This document shows, piece after piece, positions 7,078 to 14,504 of a DNA stretch of 43,054 bases. The stretch's first letter is position 1. Each line of letters opens with the position of its first letter. Location: positions 1 to 43,054 of the forward strand of contig JAFXPO010000043.1 in NCBI GenBank assembly GCA_017527825.1, written 5' to 3'. This DNA is from Oscillospiraceae bacterium. GTDB lineage: Bacteria; Bacillota; Clostridia; Oscillospirales; Oscillospiraceae. The translations under genes and the position numbers were made by a program. Under the pieces are notes generated by a model. The model did no database searches. It saw only the letters and a program-made list of their open reading frames with translations, and had not been told where the DNA came from.

Positions 7078-8919
7078 ATGCCGGGAAAGCGTGAACTCAA
7101 AAAGGAACAGGGAAGCGACGGCGGGCTGATCGACGGCCTGAACAGCAGCATGTCAGGCGGTCTGAAGCGGTTATGGCTGATCCCCGCGGGGATCGGCGCG
7201 GCGCTGGTGGGCGTCTACGCGGGCTTCTGCATCGCCGCCGCCACAGGCAGCGCCATTGCGCCGCACACGGTCATCGCCGGTGCGGACGTAAGCGGACTGA
7301 GCCGCACCGAGGCAGCCTGGGAAATCAGCGCCGCGCTGGATACGCTCCGCCGCGGCGGGGGCGTTCACGCCACGCAGGCGGACGGCTCCGAGGCGGTGTT
7401 CCTCACCTACGAGGAACTGGGCGTCGACTTTGACGCCGACGGTCTTGCGCAGGACGCCTACGCCTCCAGCCACAGCGGGAACCCGCTTCAGGACGGCTGG
7501 TCGCTGCTGACCGCCACGCTGGGCGGCAGCACCGTGGTCGCGCCGGAGCCGGAGCCGGGCTGGGAGAATGCCGCAGCGGAGACCATCGCGCAGGCGGCAA
7601 GCCTTGAGGCAAAGGATTTTTCCTACGAGGTCGCGGACGACGGTCTGTACCTGACCAAAGAATCAGCCGGACGCAGCATCGACCGCGCGGCGCTGACGGC
7701 GCGGCTCGCGGAGGCGGAGGCGGACGAGACCGGCTCACGCACCGTCGCGCTGCCGGAAACCGCGATCCCCGCCGAGTCGGGCGATCTTCTGGCGCTGGAC
7801 GCGCTGCTCGGCGGCGAAGCCGCCAACGCGAAATATGACCCGCAAACCGACAGCATCATCCCGGAGCGTATGGCGCTGCACTTCGACGTGCAGCAGGCGC
7901 AACGGACGCTCAACGCCGCCGCGCCGGGGGAGACCGTGCGCATCCCCACCACCGCCTCGAAGCCAGAGGTCACGGCGGAGCAGCTCAAGGCGGTGCTCTT
8001 CCGCGATGTGCTGGGTACCTATACCACGCGCGTCGGCGGCGCGGCGGGACGCAAGGCGAACGTCAAGCTGACGGCGCAGCGCGTCAACGGCGCGGTGCTC
8101 AACAGCGGCGAGGTCTTCGACTACTACGAATACACCGGCCCGTTCTCCGCCTCCAACGGCTATCACAGCGCGCCGGGCTATCTCAACGGGAAAACCGTGC
8201 CGATGGACGGCGGCGGCGCCTGCCAATGCAGCTCCACCACCTACGCCGCGGCGCTGCTGGCGAACCTCGAAATTGTGGCGCGTACCGCCCACGGCTTTGC
8301 CTCGGACTACATCGGTCTCGGTCTCGACGCCACCGTCTCCGGCGGCGGACCGGAATTCAAATTCCGCAACAACACGCTCTATCCCCTCAAGATCGTGGCC
8401 AATTACAGCGACAACAACCGCCTGACCGTCACCCTTTACGGCACCAAGACCGACAACATCACCGTGAAGATGCGCACGGAGGTGCTCTCCACCACGCCCT
8501 TTGAGGAGCAGATCATCGAGGACCCGGAGCTTGCCCCAGGCGAGCGCGTCGTGGAGCAGACCGCTTACACCGGCTATGTGGTCAACACCTACCGTCAGCT
8601 CTATGAGGACGGCAAGTTCGTCTCCGAGTCGCTGGAAGCGCGCAGCAAGTACAACAAGCGCGACCGCATCGTGCACGTCGGACCCGCCGCGGCGGAGACC
8701 GCCGCGCCCACGGAGACCGCCGTTCCCGGCGAAACGGTGTCCGATCCCGTCGTTTCCGCCGAACCCGCGCCGGTCGAGACGGCGCCGGAGACCGTACCGG
8801 AGACCGTGCCGGAGACCGTGCCGGAGACCGTGCCGTCGGAAATCCCCGGCGGCATCGATCCCACGCCCATCGACGAGCAGATCAATCGGCTGGCGGAGCA
8901 GTTGGGAGGCGGCGCATGA
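7078..8919 (+). CDS. VanW-family membrane-anchored cell-wall protein
   Basis: This 613-residue protein starts at the ATG at 7078, preceded by GGGAGG; an earlier in-frame ATG has no ribosome binding site. A basic start leads to one membrane helix (about 31-56). Two peptidoglycan-binding-4-like domains follow (about 65-330), then a VanW domain (about 330-460) with DGGGACQCSSTTYAAALLA near 377-395. The tail is rich in Pro, Glu, Thr and Ala and includes four PETV repeats. VanW domains accompany some vancomycin-resistance clusters, but the biochemical function is not established. The stop overlaps the next start (ATGA), so it is coupled to a lipoprotein. Extracytoplasmic, wall-associated action is likely. 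Confidence 0.85.
   Translation: MPGKRELKKEQGSDGGLIDGLNSSMSGGLKRLWLIPAGIGAALVGVYAGFCIAAATGSAIAPHTVIAGADVSGLSRTEAAWEISAALDTLRRGGGVHATQADGSEAVFLTYEELGVDFDADGLAQDAYASSHSGNPLQDGWSLLTATLGGSTVVAPEPEPGWENAAAETIAQAASLEAKDFSYEVADDGLYLTKESAGRSIDRAALTARLAEAEADETGSRTVALPETAIPAESGDLLALDALLGGEAANAKYDPQTDSIIPERMALHFDVQQAQRTLNAAAPGETVRIPTTASKPEVTAEQLKAVLFRDVLGTYTTRVGGAAGRKANVKLTAQRVNGAVLNSGEVFDYYEYTGPFSASNGYHSAPGYLNGKTVPMDGGGACQCSSTTYAAALLANLEIVARTAHGFASDYIGLGLDATVSGGGPEFKFRNNTLYPLKIVANYSDNNRLTVTLYGTKTDNITVKMRTEVLSTTPFEEQIIEDPELAPGERVVEQTAYTGYVVNTYRQLYEDGKFVSESLEARSKYNKRDRIVHVGPAAAETAAPTETAVPGETVSDPVVSAEPAPVETAPETVPETVPETVPETVPSEIPGGIDPTPIDEQINRLAEQLGGGA
8785..8832 (+). repeat. four 12-bp tandem repeats coding Pro-Glu-Thr-Val
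   Basis: CCGGAGACCGTR repeats four times in frame (8785-8796, 8797-8808, 8809-8820, 8821-8832). The last three copies are identical, so copy number could vary by slippage and change the length of the VanW protein's flexible tail. Confidence 0.85.
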
Positions 8920-9503
8920 GACGTTGGCTTCTGCCTTTGGCGCTGTGCCTGCTGCTGTGCGGCTGTCACAACAGCGCTGTGCCCGCGCCTGATGATGAAC
9001 CGCCCGCGCCGGTTGCCGAGGAACCGCAGCCTCTTGTGGTGGAGCGGCTGAACGTGGAGTTTGTGGTGGACGGGCGCGACCCTGACACGCTGCTGACGCT
9101 GCGCGAAACGTTCCCGGAGGCGCTGTGCGCGGCGCTCGCGGCGCAGAACGTCACCGTGGGCGACGCCGCCGTTACCTTCGGCACCAGCGGCGAAGCGACC
9201 GAATCGGCGCTGCAAGGCGGCGAGGTGCAGCTGGCGTTCCTGTCCGTGGAGGACTATTCCCCCTATCGCAGCGGGCAGATCGTCGCGGTGGAGCAGGGCG
9301 ACGCTGACCCTTCGCTGGGGCTGATCGTCTCCGCCGTGTCCGACGACGCGGAAGCGGACGACCGCTTCGCCGCGTCCCTGCGCGCGGCGCTGCCGGAGCT
9401 TGAGGAGGTACTTGCGCCCTACACGGGCGAGACCGCCGCGGGGCGCTACGTCTACGACCCGGCGCTGCTGGAGCAGCTGCTGGGCGAGGGGCTTGAACCT
9501 TAA
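8916..9503 (+). CDS. small lipoprotein with remote PhnD-like binding-protein features
   Basis: A 195-residue protein with a lipoprotein signal: a basic start, a Leu-rich core and the lipobox LLCGC, with lipidation expected at Cys17. The mature part begins with an Ala/Pro/Glu-rich linker, followed by a domain reminiscent of the N-terminal lobe of phosphonate-type (PhnD) binding proteins (FVVDGRDPDTLLTLRETF, then FGTSGEATESALQGGEVQLA). Such proteins are usually about 300 residues, so the second lobe is mostly missing. The gene overlaps vanW by four bases, and no ABC transporter gene lies nearby. A role with VanW at the cell surface is more likely than classical uptake. The family call is tentative. 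Confidence 0.65.
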   Translation: MRRWLLPLALCLLLCGCHNSAVPAPDDEPPAPVAEEPQPLVVERLNVEFVVDGRDPDTLLTLRETFPEALCAALAAQNVTVGDAAVTFGTSGEATESALQGGEVQLAFLSVEDYSPYRSGQIVAVEQGDADPSLGLIVSAVSDDAEADDRFAASLRAALPELEEVLAPYTGETAAGRYVYDPALLEQLLGEGLEP

Positions 9504-9541
9504 AAAAGAGAGAGACCGTCCATCGCGGTCTCTCTCTTTTT
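9503..9541. terminator. bidirectional Rho-independent terminator
   Basis: The stem AAAGAGAGAGACCG pairs with CGGTCTCTCTCTTT around a 7-base loop, with a T run after it and an A run before it. It separates the vanW operon from the convergent Rrf2 gene. Confidence 0.9.
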
Positions 9542-9568
9542 GTGATAGGGCGCACAATCGCACTGAAC

Positions 9569-10003
9569 TCAAGGCGCCAGAAGCTCCGTCATTCCGCTGC
9601 GAAGATCGAGCAGCGTATACTTCCTCAACTCGTCTTCCATTGCGTTTTGAATTGCTTTCAGCTTATCATCCAGTAATGCATGGATGTTCCTTCCAACCGG
9701 ACAATCGGGATTTGGACTTTCATGGAAATGGAACAGGTCTCCGTTTTCCACTGCTCCAATCGCCTCATACACGTCGTAAAAGGAGATTTCCGACAAATCC
9801 CTCGTCAGCTCAATACCGCCCGTCCCTCTCTGCACGGTGATCAGCCCCGCGGATTTGAGCTGCGTCAGAATCTTCCGTATGATGACCGGGTTGGTGTTGA
9901 TCGACTTGGCAAGAAAGTCGCTGGTAACCTTATATTCATCCTTGAACACATCCACGCAGGTGAAAATGTGCAAGGCGATTGTAAACCTGCTTGAAATCTG
10001 CAT
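9569..10003 (-). CDS. Rrf2-family transcriptional regulator
   Basis: A 144-residue winged-helix regulator of the Rrf2 family. The N-terminal SSRFTIALHIF, the recognition segment NTNPVIIRKILTQLKSAGLI and the wing VQRGTGGIELTRD are typical. The iron-sulfur cysteine triad of IscR and NsrR is absent: only one Cys remains (NPDCPVGRN), so it is closer to YwnA-type members. The ATG at 10003 sits 7 bases after GGGAGG, better placed than the ATG two codons upstream. Its promoter (10024-10052) overlaps a 17-bp sequence nearly repeated at the SnoaL promoter. I infer autoregulation and control of the SnoaL gene. The pair is richer in A+T than the flanks. Confidence 0.88.
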   Translation of the reverse strand: MQISSRFTIALHIFTCVDVFKDEYKVTSDFLAKSINTNPVIIRKILTQLKSAGLITVQRGTGGIELTRDLSEISFYDVYEAIGAVENGDLFHFHESPNPDCPVGRNIHALLDDKLKAIQNAMEDELRKYTLLDLRSGMTELLAP

Positions 10004-10023
10004 CGCCATTCCTCCCGAAGAAC

Positions 10024-10063
10024 ACAATATCACGGAACGGCTGTCATTTCAATGGTTACATTA
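10024..10063 (-). promoter_or_regulatory. Rrf2 gene promoter and operator-like site
   Basis: On the minus strand, TTGAAA (10052-10047) and TATTGT (10029-10024) are 17 bp apart. The 17 bases 10047-10063 match 10912-10928, in the SnoaL promoter, at 14 positions, including CAAT, GTTACAT and the final A. Shared sequence at the -35 box of both promoters points to one regulator, probably the Rrf2 protein. Confidence 0.6.
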
Positions 10064-10831
10064 GAATTTGCCGTTCTCGTTTGCCCAAGTCTCCTTTGCG
10101 GCAAGCGTCTCCATCACGTCCCAATGCTCGGCGATCTTGCCGTTCTCAACACGGAAGAGGTCGTAATAGGTGGTGGGCACGCCGCCGAAGGAGCCTTCGC
10201 TGCAGGCGAGCGCATAGTCGCCGTCAGCAAGAACCATGTGCGTCTTGTCATAGACCATCGAGATGCCCTGTTCCGCCATCGCCGCAAGCGCCGCGCCGAG
10301 ACCGGAAAGTCCGTCAGCAATGGAGATATTGTGCTGAATATACTTGTCGCCGTCGTAGTAGGATGTCAGCTTTTCGGGGTGCTCTCCGCGAAGCACGTCG
10401 CCCACGAATCCGGCAACAATGCGGCGGGTCTCTTCTTTATCGACGTCCTTCTTTTCAAGTGTACCGTCGATCTGGGTGTGACCGGAGGGATTGGGAGCGG
10501 CAACGTTCTGAAGGTTGTCCCAATGCTCGTCGATCTTGCCGTCAGCATTGAAATGGAACACGTCAAACGCTACCTGCTCACCGGCACCGGCGAAATTGTA
10601 GACCGTCTGAAGAAACACACATTCGCCGTCTTCAAAAGCGCGGATGTTATGGACCGTCGTTTTTACGGGTGCCTGCTGGAGTCCAGCGACCGCCGCCACA
10701 AATGCGTCGGCGCCGGTGCCGAAGACGAGGTTGTGCTGCTTGTACTCAGGGGCGAGCAGAGACTTTGCCAGGTCCAGATCACCGGATGCGAACGTGCCGA
10801 TCAGGGCTAATGCTTTTTCCTTGTTTGTCAT
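10061..10831 (-). CDS. tandem SnoaL-like (NTF2-fold) protein
   Basis: A 256-residue protein made of two similar NTF2/SnoaL-like halves. EYKQHNL at about 28 pairs with KYIQHNI in the second half. HFNADGKIDEHWDNLQNV pairs with RVENGKIAEHWDVMETL near the C-terminus. Such domains are cyclases, isomerases or ligand-binding proteins; no specific reaction can be assigned. The ATG at 10831 follows GGAGGT by 8 bases, and a longer in-frame start would lie outside the transcript. A strong promoter with a palindromic operator lies upstream, and the Rrf2 gene lies just downstream in the same direction with its own promoter. A stress-inducible role under Rrf2 control is inferred. Confidence 0.8.
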   Translation of the reverse strand: MTNKEKALALIGTFASGDLDLAKSLLAPEYKQHNLVFGTGADAFVAAVAGLQQAPVKTTVHNIRAFEDGECVFLQTVYNFAGAGEQVAFDVFHFNADGKIDEHWDNLQNVAAPNPSGHTQIDGTLEKKDVDKEETRRIVAGFVGDVLRGEHPEKLTSYYDGDKYIQHNISIADGLSGLGAALAAMAEQGISMVYDKTHMVLADGDYALACSEGSFGGVPTTYYDLFRVENGKIAEHWDVMETLAAKETWANENGKF

Positions 10832-10888
10832 GGTGGAATACCTCCGAAATCGTATTTGATGTAACCATCGTAGTTTCATCTTGAGCGC

Positions 10889-10928
10889 AGTATAGCACGC
10901 CACTGATGTAATGTCAATAGTTACATCA
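10889..10928 (-). promoter_or_regulatory. SnoaL gene promoter with palindromic operator
   Basis: On the minus strand, TTGACA (10917-10912) and TATACT (10894-10889) are 17 bp apart. TGATGTAA (10904-10911) and TTACATCA (10921-10928) form a perfect 8-bp inverted repeat around a 9-bp centre and cover the -35 box. A further half site, TGATGTAAC, lies in the leader near 10857-10865. This looks like a repressor operator. Confidence 0.75.
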
Positions 10929-10949
10929 AAGGTTTTCTGAAGAAAAAAG

Positions 10950-10987
10950 AAAAACCTCTTTTGCCTTGGTGGACAAAAGAGGTTTTT
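10950..10987 (-). terminator. terminator after tRNA-Gly
   Basis: On the minus strand AAAACCTCTTTT and AAAAGAGGTTTT pair around a 12-base loop, followed by a T-rich run. It lies directly after the CCA end of the tRNA gene and separates it from the SnoaL promoter. Confidence 0.85.
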
Positions 10988-11061
10988 TGGAGCAGGGTAC
11001 GGGAGTCGAACCCGCCTTAACGGCTTGGGAAGCCGCTGTAATACCGATATACCAACCCTGC
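10988..11061 (-). tRNA. tRNA-Gly (anticodon CCC)
   Basis: A complete 74-nt cloverleaf including an encoded CCA. The acceptor stem GCAGGGT pairs with ACCCTGC, the discriminator is U, and the T arm has GGGTTCGACTCCC. The anticodon loop TTCCCAA places CCC at the anticodon, reading GGG glycine codons. A minus-strand promoter lies just upstream. Confidence 0.95.
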
Positions 11062-11079
11062 GGTTTTATCGCGAGAAAT

Positions 11080-11108
11080 ATGATAGCACACTTTCCGGCG
11101 CATTGCAA
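11080..11108 (-). promoter_or_regulatory. tRNA-Gly promoter
   Basis: On the minus strand, TTGCAA (11108-11103) and TATCAT (11085-11080) are 17 bp apart, placing the start about 12 bases before the tRNA 5' end. Confidence 0.7.
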
Positions 11109-11175
11109 GGCGAAACATGTATGTTTTCCCGCAATTTTTCATAGAATGGCTCAAACCATTCTCGGAGGGATTGCC

Positions 11176-12300
11176 ATGAAACGCTTTTGCCTGCTCGCCG
11201 TCCTTTGCGGCTTGCTCTGTATCCCCGTGCGCGCGCTGGAGGTCAGCGCACCGTCCGCCATTCTTATGGAAAAGGAGACCGGCACCGTGCTCTTCGCCAA
11301 GGACGAGCATACGCCGCGGGAGCCTGCCAGCGTCACCAAGGTCATGACGCTGCTGCTGACCATGGAGGCGATCGACTCCGGCGCGCTGAGCTATGACGAC
11401 TATGTGACCGGCTCCGCCCACGCAAGTTCCATGGGCGGGAGCCAGATCTGGCTCAAGGAGGGCGAGCGGATGACCGTCCGCGACCTGCTCAAAGCAGTTT
11501 GCGTGGTCTCCGGCAACGACGCCGCCGTGGCGCTGGGCGAGCATCTCGCGGGCAGCGAGGACGCCTTCGTGGAGAAAATGAACCAGCGCGCCGCGGAGCT
11601 GGGCATGAACGACACCCATTTCGTCAACGCCTGCGGACTGCCCGCAAACGGACACGTCAGCTCCGCCCACGACATCGCGCTCATGTCCCGCGAGCTGATC
11701 CTGAACCACCCTGACATCCGCCAGTTCACGACCATCTGGATGGATTCCCTGCGCGACGGCGCGTCCATGCTGGTGAACACCAACAAGCTCATCCGGTTTT
11801 ACGACGGCGCGACGGGTCTCAAGACCGGCTCCACCAGCTCCGCGGGCTACAACGTCAGCGCCACCGCCGAGCGCGACGGCATGGAGCTGATCGCCGTGGT
11901 GATGAAGGGCGCGAGCAGCGACGAGCGCTTTGCCGACGCCCGCGCCATGCTGGACTACGGCTTCGCGACCTACACTCTGACCACCGTCACGCCGGACGAG
12001 GCGCTCTCGCCGCTGCCGGTGGACCTCGGCGCACGGAGCGAGGTGCAGCCGGTGCTGACCGGCAACAACACAGTGCTGCTGGAAAAGTCGCGCGCAAGCG
12101 GCTTGCAAAAGGAGCTTTCGCTGCCGGAACGAGTCGTCGCGCCGGTTGCCGAAGGCGACCGGCTGGGTGAGCTGCGCGTGACCGACGCGAAAGGGGAAAC
12201 CGTGGCGGTTTTGCCCATTCTCGCGGGGGAGAGCGTGCCTCATATCACATGGTCTCAAATGTTCCGCAACGTCCTGAAACTTTCCTTTTGCTGCGGTTGA
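11176..12300 (+). CDS. dacF: D-alanyl-D-alanine carboxypeptidase (PBP5/DacF type)
   Basis: A 374-residue penicillin-binding protein of the low-molecular-weight class. A signal peptide covers about residues 1-20. The active-site motifs are SVTK (52-55), SGN (112-114) and KTG (216-218), followed by a C-terminal PBP5-type beta domain. It removes the terminal D-Ala from peptidoglycan stem peptides outside the membrane. The ATG at 11176 follows CGGAGGG. A 6-bp stem (GAATGG 11144-11149 with CCATTC 11156-11161) ends just before this ribosome binding site. The gene is single and divergent from tRNA-Gly. The dacF symbol rests on family resemblance, since DacA, DacB and DacF are hard to separate by motifs. 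Confidence 0.93.
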   Translation: MKRFCLLAVLCGLLCIPVRALEVSAPSAILMEKETGTVLFAKDEHTPREPASVTKVMTLLLTMEAIDSGALSYDDYVTGSAHASSMGGSQIWLKEGERMTVRDLLKAVCVVSGNDAAVALGEHLAGSEDAFVEKMNQRAAELGMNDTHFVNACGLPANGHVSSAHDIALMSRELILNHPDIRQFTTIWMDSLRDGASMLVNTNKLIRFYDGATGLKTGSTSSAGYNVSATAERDGMELIAVVMKGASSDERFADARAMLDYGFATYTLTTVTPDEALSPLPVDLGARSEVQPVLTGNNTVLLEKSRASGLQKELSLPERVVAPVAEGDRLGELRVTDAKGETVAVLPILAGESVPHITWSQMFRNVLKLSFCCG

Positions 12301-12388
12301 CGTTGTGCGGAATGGCTGATGAAATGCGGATTTTGTCGAATTTCTGTGGCGAACTCGCACAAAGTTCAAAATTCTTTTTTCATTTGCC

Positions 12389-12416
12389 TTGACAGCGGAC
12401 TAAATCGGGCTATACT
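12389..12416 (+). promoter_or_regulatory. promoter of the lysine-riboswitch transporter gene
   Basis: TTGACA (12389-12394) and TATACT (12411-12416) are 16 bp apart. Transcription would start near 12423, just before the riboswitch, giving a leader of about 370 nt. Confidence 0.8.
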
Positions 12417-12435
12417 GTGAAACAACCAAATAGAG

Positions 12436-12600
12436 TCTTGATAGAGGCGCGGCTGACAAGAGTAACTCCCGCACACGGACAGGAATCCGGGGAGCGAAAG
12501 GGGAAGCCGCCGAGGGGAGACACGGGTTCCTGACCGTGCTTTGCCGGGCCGCCGGGGAATACCCGCCGGACTGTCGCCGTAAGGCGGAGAGCTGTCATGA
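12436..12600 (+). ncRNA. lysine riboswitch (L box)
   Basis: The conserved elements are present in order: GATAGAGGCGC (12440-12450), AGAGTAA (12460-12466), GAAAGGGGAAGCCGCCGAGG (12495-12514), GGACTGTCGCC near 12568-12578 and GGAGAGCTGTC (12586-12596). P1 forms between GATAG (12440-12444) and CTGTC (12592-12596). The following gene is an NhaC-type transporter, a class known to sit under lysine riboswitches as predicted lysine transporters. A clear terminator/antiterminator pair is not obvious, so the mode of control is open. Confidence 0.93.
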
Positions 12601-12793
12601 CAGGGCGGGGCGCTTGCTCCGCGCGCTTGAGTCATGGCGGAAACGTCATGGCTTCTTTTTTGCGGTTTGCGCAGAAAAGAAAAGAGTCATCGCCAAAGCC
12701 TCGCCCCTTTGGAGCAACCGGCTTTGATGCGGATCAGACGGCAAGCGTCATCGCCGTCTGATGAAATACACACAAAGAAAGGTCGTATCCACT
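12601..12793 (+). other. structured leader between riboswitch and transporter gene
   Basis: This leader contains a hairpin GCGGGGC-GCTT-GCTCCGC near 12606-12624, a T run at 12656-12661, and a perfect 10-bp stem ATCAGACGGC (12733-12742) with GCCGTCTGAT (12753-12762). The direct repeat GTCATGGC occurs on both sides of GGAAAC before the T run. These may form the expression platform, but I cannot tell which pairings compete with P1. Confidence 0.5.
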
Positions 12794-14314
12794 ATGCTCG
12801 CACAAACCATTGTATCCCTGCTTCCCCCGATCATCGCCATCGCGCTGGCGCTGATTACCAAGGAGGTCTACTCGTCCCTGTTCATCGGCATCCTCGCCGG
12901 CGGGCTGATGTACTCCGGCTTCAGCTTCACCGGCACGATGGAGCATGTGTTCGTCGACGGCATGATCGGTTCGTTGGCGGACAGCTGGAACGTCGGCATC
13001 CTGATCTTCCTTGTCATCCTCGGCGCCATGGTCATGCTGATGAACCGCGCCGGCGGCTCCGCCGCGTTCGGTCGCTGGGCGGCGGACCACGTCAAGACCA
13101 AGGTCGGCGCCCAGCTCGCCACCATCGCGCTCGGCGTGCTGATCTTCATTGACGACTACTTCAACTGCCTCACCGTCGGCTCGGTGATGAGTCCGCTGGC
13201 GGAGCGCCACGGCATCACCCGCGCCAAGCTTGCGTACCTGATCGACGCCACCGCCGCGCCGGTGTGCATCATCGCGCCGATCTCCTCCTGGGCGGCGGCG
13301 GTCACCGGCTTTGTGGACGGCGTGAACGGGCTTGACCTGTTCATCCGCGCGATTCCGTATAACTTCTACGCCTTCTGCACGCTCGCCATGCTCATCACGC
13401 TCTCCGTGGGGCAGTTCGACTACGGTCCCATGCGCGCGGTCGAGATGGCGGAGCGCCTCGCGAACCCGCAGCGCGCCAGCATCACCGGCGCGGAGGACCT
13501 TCCGAACCCGCCCGTGAGCCAGAAGGGCAAGGTCATCCATCTCGTGCTTCCGATCCTTGTGCTGATCGTCTCCTGCGTCATCGGCATGATCTACACCGGC
13601 GGGTTTTTCGACGGTGAGAGCTTCGTGGACGCGTTCGCGAACTCTGACGCTTCCGTTGGTCTCGTGTACGGCTCCGCCGCGGCGCTGGTCATTACGGTCC
13701 TCTTCTATCTCGCGACCCGCGTGCTTTCCTTCAGTGAATGCATGAACGCCATCCCTGAGGGCTTCAAGGCGATGGTTCCCGCCATTCTGGTGCTGACGTT
13801 CGCGTGGACGCTCAAGGCGATGACCGACTCCCTCGGCGCGGCGGAGAATGTGGCGGCGCTGGTGGACAGCGCAGCACACAACGGTGCGCTGATGAGCATG
13901 CTCCCGGCGCTGGTGTTCTGCGTGGGCGGCTTCCTCGCCTTCGCCACCGGCACGAGCTGGGGCACCTTCGGCATCCTGATCCCCATTGTGGTCGACGTGT
14001 TCGGCGGCAACATGGACAACGAGCTGATGATTATTGCCATCTCCGCCTGCATGGCGGGCGCGGTGCTGGGCGACCACTGCTCCCCGATCTCCGACACCAC
14101 GATCATGGCAAGCGCGGGCGCGCAGTGCAACCACGTCCAGCACGTCTCCACGCAGCTGCCCTACGCCCTGACCGCCGCGGCGGTGTCGCTGGTGAGCTAC
14201 ATCATCGCGGGCTTCGTCCGCAACTGGGCGATCTGCCTGCTCGTCGCCATCGTGCTGATGGTCTGCACGATGCTCGTGATCCGCAACATGGAGAAGAATA
14301 AGGCGACGGCTTAA
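12794..14314 (+). CDS. NhaC-family transporter, probable lysine transporter
   Basis: A 506-residue polytopic membrane protein of the NhaC Na+/H+ antiporter family. It has many hydrophobic helices and conserved segments such as GVLIFIDDYFNCLTVGSVM, GTSWGTFGILIPI and GDHCSPISDTT. The lysine riboswitch in its leader points to lysine, or a sodium/proton-coupled exchange involving it, rather than simple pH control; riboswitch-controlled NhaC homologues are predicted lysine transporters (LysW). The ATG at 12794 is preceded by AAAGAAAGG at useful spacing, whereas the earlier in-frame ATG at 12761 lies in the hairpin and has no ribosome binding site. Repression by high lysine is expected. Confidence 0.88.
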   Translation: MLAQTIVSLLPPIIAIALALITKEVYSSLFIGILAGGLMYSGFSFTGTMEHVFVDGMIGSLADSWNVGILIFLVILGAMVMLMNRAGGSAAFGRWAADHVKTKVGAQLATIALGVLIFIDDYFNCLTVGSVMSPLAERHGITRAKLAYLIDATAAPVCIIAPISSWAAAVTGFVDGVNGLDLFIRAIPYNFYAFCTLAMLITLSVGQFDYGPMRAVEMAERLANPQRASITGAEDLPNPPVSQKGKVIHLVLPILVLIVSCVIGMIYTGGFFDGESFVDAFANSDASVGLVYGSAAALVITVLFYLATRVLSFSECMNAIPEGFKAMVPAILVLTFAWTLKAMTDSLGAAENVAALVDSAAHNGALMSMLPALVFCVGGFLAFATGTSWGTFGILIPIVVDVFGGNMDNELMIIAISACMAGAVLGDHCSPISDTTIMASAGAQCNHVQHVSTQLPYALTAAAVSLVSYIIAGFVRNWAICLLVAIVLMVCTMLVIRNMEKNKATA

Positions 14315-14365
14315 CAAACGTATCCGACACCATTTCTCTCTTTTCTCTTGCGGAAAGAACGAAAT

Positions 14366-14425
14366 GCGACCCCATTTCTCTCTTTTCTTGAAAGAGAGAA
14401 ACGGTGTCGCCCGCCAAAGAGAGAA
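14366..14425 (+). repeat. partial copy of the hairpin repeat family seen at 39876 and 40521
   Basis: GCGAC (14366-14370) pairs with GTCGC (14406-14410) around an inner stem of TTTCTCTCTTT and AAAGAGAGAAA, followed by CCGCCAAAGAGAGAA. This matches the outer part of the arms at 39876-39980 and 40521-40625. The CCAGAGGGGG hairpin module of those copies is missing. A further inverted fragment (CGACACCATTTCTCTC) begins near 14326. Confidence 0.8.
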
Positions 14426-14458
14426 AACGCTTCCACGAACTGCCGTGGAAGCGTTTTT
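14424..14458. terminator. bidirectional Rho-independent terminator
   Basis: AAAACGCTTCCACG and CGTGGAAGCGTTTT pair around AACTGC, with T runs on both strands. It ends the NhaC gene on the plus strand and the alanyl-tRNA editing gene on the minus strand. Confidence 0.9.
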
Positions 14459-14504
14459 CTTTTCTGTGTATTACGATATGCTGTTTGACGTTTTAAGGTT
14501 GCCC

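Noticed and set aside
12640..12661. Terminator hairpin formed by the two GTCATGGC copies before the T run.
   Set aside because: The copies are direct, not inverted, so they cannot form the needed stem.
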